NCBI RefSeq assembly: GCF_004127445.1
Contig: NZ_QEXM01000051.1
Span: forward strand, 62,001-126,000
From: Streptomyces alfalfae
GTDB lineage: Bacteria > Actinomycetota > Actinomycetes > Streptomycetales > Streptomycetaceae
DNA: 64,000 nucleotides
Direction of reading: 5' to 3'
The notes beneath the pieces are model-generated. The model did no database searches. It saw only the letters and a program-made list of their open reading frames with translations, and was not told the origin of the DNA. The position numbers were made by a program, and so were the translations under genes. The stretch's first letter is position 1; the number at the start of each line of letters is the position of its first letter. This document shows, piece by piece, positions 58,237-64,000 of the stretch.

Positions 58237-58296
58237 ATGGCCACGGACGCGCGGGGCCTCGCGTGGATGGCCACGCATGCGCGGGCCCTCGCGTGC
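58237..58296. repeat. Two 30-base tandem direct repeats
   Basis: Two adjacent 30-base units (58237-58266 and 58267-58296) differ at about four positions and share atggccacg and gcgcggg. They follow the terminator in the short gap before the transglutaminase stop. The role is unknown. Confidence 0.5.
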
Positions 58297-58329
58297 GCGG
58301 CGGCCGGGCCCCTCGCCGGGGCCCGGCCC

Positions 58330-60798
58330 TCAGCCCCTCTGCTGGGCCCGGCGAGGCAGCTTGTCCGTCAGCGACGTCCACCGCTTGGTGATCCGCCCGC
58401 TCCACCGCTCGGTCAAGGCCGACCAGCATTCCGAGGCAGCCCACACCACCCGAGCGGTCGAACGCGGGGCCAGCGTCGCCCGCAGCCGGACGGCACGGGT
58501 CGCCGAGGCGCGCAACCCCTGCCGTATCCGCCGCACGTCGTCGGAGAGCCCCGACACGGGCTGCGGGACGGGGGCGTAGAGCACCTGCTCCACCGCGGTC
58601 GCCAGCCGGTGCGCGGCCGCCGCGGACTCCGCCGACAGCCTGCCGACGCGGACGATCCGGGCGGCGGCCTTGCGGGGCGTGAGGGAGTCGTCCGGCAGGA
58701 TGCCGTGGTCCCAGGCCGTGTCCGTCACCTCCAGCCAGGCGGCGAGGGTCCGGGCCGCCGCGGCCTCCGGCGTGGGACCGGCGCCCCCGCGGGCCCGGAC
58801 ACCCGGACCCGGAGCGTGCGGCCCGGCCGCCAGCCGCACCGACTGCACCCGCGTCCGCCACAGCAGCGGCGACAGGAACGCGAACAGCAGGAGCAGCCCG
58901 GCCACCGAGAGCGCCACGATCCTGCCCACGGGCGGCCCGTCGTCGCCCGAACCGGCCGCGGCCTCCGGAACGGCGCCGGCGCAGCCGCCCTGCCGCGCCT
59001 GGTCGCGCGAGCAGCTCTCCGACGCCGAGGGCGCGGCCGAAGGCTCGTCCGAGGCCGAGGGCTCCGGGGTGTCGGGGTCGCTCGTGTCGTCGGGGGCGAC
59101 GTCGGAGCGGGTGTACTCCGGCACCGAGCCGCGGTTGGGCGTGGGCTCGAAGCGGGTCCAGCCCACGCCCTCGAAGTACAGCTCGGGCCAGGCGTGCGCG
59201 TCCCGCAGCCCCACCGACATGGTGCCGTCGGCCTGCGCGGAGCCCGGCGTGAAGCCCACCGCGACGCGGGCCGGGATGCCGAGCGTCCGCGCCATGGAGG
59301 CCATCGCGAAGGAGAAGTGGACGCAGAAGCCCTCCTTCTGCTCCAGGAACCTCCGGATCGCCGAAGGACCACTGCCCGCCCTGACCTGCGTGTTGTACGT
59401 GAAGCCACCGTCGGAGGCGAAGTAGTCCTGGAGCTTGACCGCCTGCTCGTACGGGTTCGCGGCGCCCTTGGTGACCTGGCGGGCCCGGTCCGCGACCATC
59501 CCCGGCAGGGAGTCGGGGACCTCGGTGAACTCCTCCCGCAGCTCCTCGGGCGGCGCGGAGGCGTTCGCGAGCTGCTGGGCCGTGGGCTCCACGACCAGGC
59601 TCGTGACCTGGTACTTCGCGCCCCGTGTGGTCTGGCCCCGGTCGCCGACGAGGGCGCGGCCCACGGGCTCGTACCGCCAGCGGCCGTCGATCCGCACACG
59701 GCTGGCGGGGAAGGGCATGGGCAGCCAGTTCTGCGCGTACCCGTCGGAGGCCGAGATGCTGGTGTCGACCTCGCTCCTGCGCACGTCGGCGTTGAGCCCC
59801 TGGGGGGTCGGCAGGGGCGAGGGCACGTCCTCGATCTGCCGCACGGTCGTCTTCCAGGTCGTGCCGTCGAACTTGTCGAGCGAGACGATGCGCAGATACT
59901 GGTCGTTGGTCTGCTCGGCGTTCGTGCGGTACGAGATGACCTCGCGGTCCTCCGGCTGGTTCAGGCTGTCCTGGAGCGCGACCAGCGGGTTCACGGCGGA
60001 GATCGTCCCGCCGCCGCCCGGGCCGCCGCCACCGGGGCCGCCCTCACCGCCCAGCAGGCCGCCGTCGAGGGAGGGCAGCGCGAGCGGCACCACCAGGGCG
60101 ATGCCGAGGGCCAGGGCGCCGATGCGCCGTCCGGTGCGGACCGGGGCGATCGCCCCGGTGCTGCTCTCCAGGCCCCCGGAGACGCGCCCCGGGGCCCGCG
60201 CCGCGCCGCCGAACACTCGGCCCCACTGCGAGAGCCTGTCGCGGCCCTCCGCGAGCAGGAGCAGCAGATATCCGGAGGCGGCCAGCAGGAACCACAGCCA
60301 GCCGGCGCCGTCGCCGGAGAGGCCCGCCGCCACCGAGTACAGCGCGAGCAGTGGGAGCCCGGCCGGAGCCGCCGTGCGGAAGGTCACCGCGAGGGCGTCC
60401 ACCGCGAGGCCTATCACCAGGACGCCGCCGACCAGCATCAGCCGGATGCCGTCGCTGAGCGGCGCCGGGATCGCGTACCGGCCGACGTCGGCGCCGCCCG
60501 CCTCCAGGAGCAGCCCGAAGTGGCGGAACACCTCGGGCCCCGGCAGGAACCCCGCGACGGCCTGCGGGCGCGCGAAGACCAGGGTGAGCAGCAGCAGCGT
60601 CACCAGTGCCTGCACGGCCACGGTGAGCGGCCTGGCCAGCGGCGCCCGCCGGGCCAGCGCGCCCACCCCGCTCTGCAGCGCCAGCAGGAACGCCGCCTGC
60701 AGGAACCACGTCGCGGGCTCGACGAGCGGCAGCAGCGCGCTCGACGCCATCAGCGTGGCCGCCGTGGCGCAGAGCGCGAGCCGCGCGCGTCCACTCAT
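58330..60798 (-). CDS. TgpA-like membrane transglutaminase protein
   Basis: An 822-residue membrane protein. About seven hydrophobic helices in the first 240 residues are followed by a Gly-rich linker and an extracellular transglutaminase core with catalytic Cys in GFCVHFSFAMASM, His in RDAHAWPELY and Asp later in the loop. A further helix near residue 640 and a basic C-terminal domain follow. The ATG at 60798 has GGGGGGAC upstream. It is the last gene of the MoxR-DUF58-transglutaminase operon and may modify or cleave peptide bonds at the envelope; the exact target is unknown. Confidence 0.88.
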   Translation of the reverse strand: MSGRARLALCATAATLMASSALLPLVEPATWFLQAAFLLALQSGVGALARRAPLARPLTVAVQALVTLLLLTLVFARPQAVAGFLPGPEVFRHFGLLLEAGGADVGRYAIPAPLSDGIRLMLVGGVLVIGLAVDALAVTFRTAAPAGLPLLALYSVAAGLSGDGAGWLWFLLAASGYLLLLLAEGRDRLSQWGRVFGGAARAPGRVSGGLESSTGAIAPVRTGRRIGALALGIALVVPLALPSLDGGLLGGEGGPGGGGPGGGGTISAVNPLVALQDSLNQPEDREVISYRTNAEQTNDQYLRIVSLDKFDGTTWKTTVRQIEDVPSPLPTPQGLNADVRRSEVDTSISASDGYAQNWLPMPFPASRVRIDGRWRYEPVGRALVGDRGQTTRGAKYQVTSLVVEPTAQQLANASAPPEELREEFTEVPDSLPGMVADRARQVTKGAANPYEQAVKLQDYFASDGGFTYNTQVRAGSGPSAIRRFLEQKEGFCVHFSFAMASMARTLGIPARVAVGFTPGSAQADGTMSVGLRDAHAWPELYFEGVGWTRFEPTPNRGSVPEYTRSDVAPDDTSDPDTPEPSASDEPSAAPSASESCSRDQARQGGCAGAVPEAAAGSGDDGPPVGRIVALSVAGLLLLFAFLSPLLWRTRVQSVRLAAGPHAPGPGVRARGGAGPTPEAAAARTLAAWLEVTDTAWDHGILPDDSLTPRKAAARIVRVGRLSAESAAAAHRLATAVEQVLYAPVPQPVSGLSDDVRRIRQGLRASATRAVRLRATLAPRSTARVVWAASECWSALTERWSGRITKRWTSLTDKLPRRAQQRG

Positions 60799-60844
60799 GA
60801 CCGTCCCCCCACTGTCGTACGTACGCTCTGCGCGGCCGGGCCCG

Positions 60845-62212
60845 TCATGCCCAGCCCCCGGTGGTCGTGCCCGTGGCGGGCGCGGGGCCCGTGCTGGTGC
60901 GGGCGTGGTCGGCCTGGCGCCACAGGTCGGCCAGGCTCGCGCCGGGCGGCACGGAAAGGGCCGTCCAGCCCGCCTCGCGCAGCATCCGCACGCGCGCGTC
61001 ACCGGCGTCGGAGGAGCTGCTGCCCGGGCCCTGCGCCCAGGCCGCGCCGTCCAGGACGAAGGCGACCGCGGAGCCGCTGCGCCGACGCATCTTGGCGACC
61101 ACCGCCGCCTGCTCCTCGTCGAGATCGCCGAGGAAGGCGACGAGGAGGCCTTCGTTGCCCCCGCGCAGGACGTCGTAGGCGCGGGAGAGTCCGGCGCCGT
61201 CGGAGTGGTCGATCACCGCGAGGGTGTCCATCATCAGCCCGGCCGCGTCCGCCGACTCCTGGCCGGTGCCCGCGAAGCCGTCCGAGCCCTCGCCGGGCAC
61301 CGAGGTCCCGGTGTCGGTGAGCAGCCGGACGGAGAAGCCGCGCTCCAGCATGTGCACCAGCGTGGACGCGGTGCCCGACACCGCCCACTCGAAGGCGGAG
61401 TCGGGGCCCGCGCCCCGGAAGCCGGCGCCCCGGGTGTCCAGGAGCACCGTGCAGCGGGCGCGCTGCGGCTGCTCCTCGCGGCGGACCATCAGCTCGCCGT
61501 AGCGCGCGGTGGAGCGCCAGTGCACCCGGCGCAGGTCGTCGCCGTGGCGGTACCCGCGCGGGATGACGTCGTCCTCGCCGGCGAGGGCCAGCGAGCGGTT
61601 GCGCCCGTCGCCGTACCCCTTGGCCTCGCCGGTGAGCCGCACCGGGGGCAGCGCCTCCACACGCGGGATGACGGTGAGGGTGTCGTACGTCGAGAAGGAC
61701 CGCGTCAGTTCGCACATCCCGAACGGGTCGGACAGGCGCAGTTGCAGCGGGCCGAGCGGATAGCGTCCGCGCAGGTCGGAGCGGACGCGGTAGGACACCT
61801 CGCGGCGGCCGCCCGCCTCGACGCGGTCGAGCACGAACCGGGGCCGGGGGCCGAGGACGTACGGCACGCGGTCCTGGAGCATCAGGAGCCCGGTGGGCAG
61901 CCGGGAGACGTTGTCCATCCGCAGGTGGACGCGGGCCTCGGAGCCTGCGGGCACGCGCGCGGGGGAGAGCCTGCGGCTGCCCGCGACGCGGTAGCGGGTG
62001 CGGAAGAGGACGACGGCGCAGACCAGCGGCAGCACGGCGAGCAGCAGCCCGACCCGCAGCAGGTCGCTCTGGCCGAGGACATAGGCGCAGATGGCGGCGG
62101 CGACACCGGCCGCGAGGAAGGAGCGCCCGCGCGTGGTCAGACCCGCGAGAGCCGTGCGCAGCCCGCCCTTGTCGTCGTCGGCGGGGCCGTCGGGCCGCCC
62201 CCCGGCGGCCAT
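60845..62212 (-). CDS. DUF58 protein
   Basis: A 455-residue protein. Two N-terminal helices (about 29-70) are followed by a beta-rich linker and a DUF58/VWA-like domain with the hallmark EDDVIPRGYRHGDDLRRVHWRSTARYGELMV near residue 225. It is expected to act with the MoxR ATPase encoded just upstream, possibly assembling or activating the transglutaminase. Its ATG shares one base with the MoxR stop codon (TGATG). It precedes tgpA by 46 bases. Confidence 0.9.
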   Translation of the reverse strand: MAAGGRPDGPADDDKGGLRTALAGLTTRGRSFLAAGVAAAICAYVLGQSDLLRVGLLLAVLPLVCAVVLFRTRYRVAGSRRLSPARVPAGSEARVHLRMDNVSRLPTGLLMLQDRVPYVLGPRPRFVLDRVEAGGRREVSYRVRSDLRGRYPLGPLQLRLSDPFGMCELTRSFSTYDTLTVIPRVEALPPVRLTGEAKGYGDGRNRSLALAGEDDVIPRGYRHGDDLRRVHWRSTARYGELMVRREEQPQRARCTVLLDTRGAGFRGAGPDSAFEWAVSGTASTLVHMLERGFSVRLLTDTGTSVPGEGSDGFAGTGQESADAAGLMMDTLAVIDHSDGAGLSRAYDVLRGGNEGLLVAFLGDLDEEQAAVVAKMRRRSGSAVAFVLDGAAWAQGPGSSSSDAGDARVRMLREAGWTALSVPPGASLADLWRQADHARTSTGPAPATGTTTGGWA

Positions 62213-63234
62213 CAGAGCCTCCGGGCGCCGGGCGGCTGCTGGTCGAAGTAGCCGCCGGGGGCGGGCTGGGCGGCGGCGGGGACCGGGGTGTGCCGAAGGA
62301 TCTCCAGGACGACCTGCTCGGCCGTGCGCCGGTTCAACTGGGCCTGGGCCGTGGGCAGCAGGCGGTGCGCGAGGACCGCGACGGCCAGCGCCTGCACGTC
62401 GTCGGGGAGGGCGAACTCCCGGCCGCTGAGGGCGGCGGAGGCCTTGGCGGCGCGCAGCAGGTGCAGCGTCGCGCGCGGGGAGGCCCCGAGTCTCAGGTCC
62501 GGGTGGCTGCGGGTCGCCGCGACCAGGTCCACCGCGTATCTGCGCACGGTGTCGGCGACATGGACGGTGCGGACGGCGTCGATGAGCTTGACGATCTCGT
62601 GGGCGTGCGCCACCGGCTGGAGGTCGTCGAGGGGGGAGACGCCGCCGTGGACGTCGAGCATCCGCAGCTCGGCCTCCGGGCCCGGATAACCGATGGAGAC
62701 GCGGGCCATGAAGCGGTCGCGCTGCGCCTCCGGCAGGGGGTAGGTGCCCTCCATCTCCACCGGGTTCTGGGTGGCGACCACCATGAACGGACTGGGCAGT
62801 TCGTAGGTCTGCCCGTCGATGGTGACCTGGCGCTCCTCCATGGACTCGAGGAGCGCCGACTGGGTCTTCGGCGAGGCGCGGTTGATCTCGTCGCCGATCA
62901 CGATCTGCGCGAAGATCGCGCCGGGCTTGAACTCGAAGTCCCTGCGCTGCTGGTCGAAGATGGACACACCCGTGATGTCCGAGGGCAGCAGATCCGGCGT
63001 GAACTGGATCCGCCGCACCGAGCAGTCGATGGACCGCGCGAGCGCCTTGGCCAGCATGGTCTTGCCGACGCCCGGCACGTCCTCGATGAGCAGGTGCCCC
63101 TCGGCGAGCAGCACGGTCAGCGAAAGCCGTACGACCTCCGGCTTGCCCTCGATCACACCCTCCACCGATCCGCGGACGCGCTCCGCGGTGGTGGTCAGAT
63201 CAGTGAGGCTCGCTCGATCGTCATAGGTCGTCAC
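62212..63234 (-). CDS. MoxR-family AAA ATPase
   Basis: A 340-residue AAA+ ATPase. It has Walker A EDVPGVGKTMLAKAL near residue 55, Walker B IVIGDEINRASPKTQSALLE near 118, and the sensor 1 and 2 segments VVATQNP and TLHLLRAAKA. MoxR proteins work as chaperones that insert metals or activate partners. I placed the start at the GTG at 63234 (product begins TTYDDRASLTDLTTTAERVRG), since GGAGGG lies four bases upstream. It leads the operon with DUF58 and the transglutaminase. Confidence 0.92.
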   Translation of the reverse strand: MTTYDDRASLTDLTTTAERVRGSVEGVIEGKPEVVRLSLTVLLAEGHLLIEDVPGVGKTMLAKALARSIDCSVRRIQFTPDLLPSDITGVSIFDQQRRDFEFKPGAIFAQIVIGDEINRASPKTQSALLESMEERQVTIDGQTYELPSPFMVVATQNPVEMEGTYPLPEAQRDRFMARVSIGYPGPEAELRMLDVHGGVSPLDDLQPVAHAHEIVKLIDAVRTVHVADTVRRYAVDLVAATRSHPDLRLGASPRATLHLLRAAKASAALSGREFALPDDVQALAVAVLAHRLLPTAQAQLNRRTAEQVVLEILRHTPVPAAAQPAPGGYFDQQPPGARRL

Positions 63235-63465
63235 CCGGCCCTCCTCGGCCCTTCCCCACGCTCTCAAGGAGCAGGGATTACCCCATTTCCGGGCCGCTCG
63301 TCGCGCGCGGCCCGGTCCACCCCGAATTCACCGGCGCCACGCGTGATGGTTCCGCGTGGCGCCACCCCCGCATTGTTGTTTGGCATACGGGGTCGTGTCA
63401 CTCGCCTGTGGATAAGTCGCGCCGATTTGTCGGGTCTTACGACTCTTTGTCGGTCACGCGCGGTG

Positions 63466-64000
63466 TCACGCGGGGGCGACCTCGCGCAGGAGGCCCGTCT
63501 TCACGTCGAACACGAAACCGCGTACGTCGTCGGTGTGGAGCAGGAAGGGCGAGGTCTGCACGCGGCGGATGGACTGCCGGACGTCCTGGTCGACGTCGCG
63601 GAACGACTCCACCGCCCAGGCGGGACGCTGCCCGACCTCCATCTCCAGGTCGTGCCGGAACTCCTCGGTGAGGGATTCGAGGCCGCAGGTGGTGTGGTGG
63701 ATCAGGGCCACGCTGCGGGTGCCGAGGGCGCGCTGGCTGATGGTGAGCGAGCGGATGACGTCGTCGGTGACGACGCCGCCCGCGTTGCGGATGGTGTGGC
63801 AGTCGCCCAGTTCGAGGCCGAGCGCCTCGTGCAGGTCCAGGCGCGCGTCCATGCAGGCGACGACGGCGACCCGCAGGACGGGGCGGGCGTCCATGCCGGG
63901 GTCGGTGAAGTCGGCGGCGTACCTCTTGTTGGCTTCGACCAGGCGGTCGGTGACCGTGCCGACGGCTATGTCGCCGTGCGGCTCTGCGGGAGTGGGGCCC
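63466..64000 (-). CDS. Beta-carbonic anhydrase, cut at the window edge
   Basis: The minus-strand frame is open to the right end, so the N-terminus lies outside. The visible 178 residues are most of a beta-class carbonic anhydrase. The zinc ligands and dyad are in VACMDARLD near visible residue 50 and in IHHTTCGL near 100, with GDCHTIRNAGG between. An internal ATG at 63894 would truncate the protein before the conserved TDRLVEANKRYAADFTDPGMD stretch. It ends 63 bases before a region with no gene. Interconversion of carbon dioxide and bicarbonate is expected. Confidence 0.9.
   Translation of the reverse strand, partial: GPTPAEPHGDIAVGTVTDRLVEANKRYAADFTDPGMDARPVLRVAVVACMDARLDLHEALGLELGDCHTIRNAGGVVTDDVIRSLTISQRALGTRSVALIHHTTCGLESLTEEFRHDLEMEVGQRPAWAVESFRDVDQDVRQSIRRVQTSPFLLHTDDVRGFVFDVKTGLLREVAPA

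Overview
The window is high-GC DNA with the marks of a Streptomyces chromosome core. Third codon positions are strongly G/C, GTG and TTG starts are common, genes sit in ATGA/GTGA-coupled pairs, and the gene order resembles, from memory, the S. coelicolor SCO2095-SCO2151 stretch. Several neighbouring pairs also recur, from memory, in the Mycobacterium tuberculosis Rv2174-Rv2196 segment: ctaE-qcrCAB, trpD, NlpC/P60, PimB-prime, fadD, ArsA-like ATPase, acyltransferase, type II DAHP synthase, and kinase with Rv2175c. I see no rRNA, tRNA, transposase, phage gene, CRISPR array or biosynthetic gene cluster.

Layout. 0-4.4 kb: respiratory operon (cytochrome oxidase subunit III and the three cytochrome bc1 subunits). 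4.4-7.4 kb: trpD, then a SAM-IV-type riboswitch in front of a cysteine-desulfurase-like PLP enzyme. 7.3-10 kb: probable glycerate uptake and kinase pair on the minus strand. 10-13.6 kb: OmpR-type two-component system with an overlapping small acidic membrane protein, a stand-alone Lrp ligand domain and a rhomboid protease. 13.7-19.3 kb: zinc-ribbon protein, NYN RNase-like protein, two NlpC/P60 wall hydrolases and a metalloprotease-like lipoprotein. 19.2-23.7 kb: GT87-type mannosyltransferase, PimB-prime-like mannosyltransferase and a long-chain acyl-CoA ligase. 24-31.3 kb: phosphoesterase, START-like protein, ArsA-like ATPase, an SCO2127-like protein with glucokinase glkA, EEP nuclease, repeat-bearing membrane protein, esterase and acyltransferase. 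31.4-35.7 kb: MacRS-type two-component system, phosphofructokinase and D-lactate dehydrogenase.

35.7-43.3 kb: fused anthranilate synthase behind a Trp-Trp-Trp leader peptide and attenuator, a TetR regulator with paired operators facing its target, type II DAHP synthase, iron-box-controlled bacterioferritin-associated ferredoxin beside bacterioferritin, a molybdopterin oxidoreductase and endonuclease IV. 43.5-51.6 kb: PASTA Ser/Thr kinase, thiOSG under a TPP riboswitch, an FAD reductase, an Rv2175c-like DNA-binding protein, thiE and metF. 51.6-58.1 kb: tyrosine/glutamine-rich membrane protein, phytoene-desaturase-like oxidoreductase, DUF4126 protein, TetR regulator, HEPN-like protein, methyltransferase and DUF3040 protein. 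58.3-64 kb: transglutaminase-DUF58-MoxR operon and the 3-prime part of a beta-carbonic anhydrase cut by the window edge.

Themes. Aromatic amino-acid synthesis is spread over three loci (DAHP synthase, anthranilate synthase, trpD). Central carbon control (glucokinase with its upstream partner, phosphofructokinase) lies next to envelope mannolipid and cell-wall genes. Regulation is readable at many points: two riboswitches, one attenuator, one iron box, twin TetR operators, a CRP-like site and several promoter signals, four of them apparently leaderless. I found no strongly supported undescribed system. The best leads are the perfect palindrome over the ctaE start codon, the palindromic element inserted in frame in the desulfurase-like gene, the out-of-frame overlap of the small acidic protein and its sensor kinase, and the pyrophosphate-type active-site residues in the phosphofructokinase.
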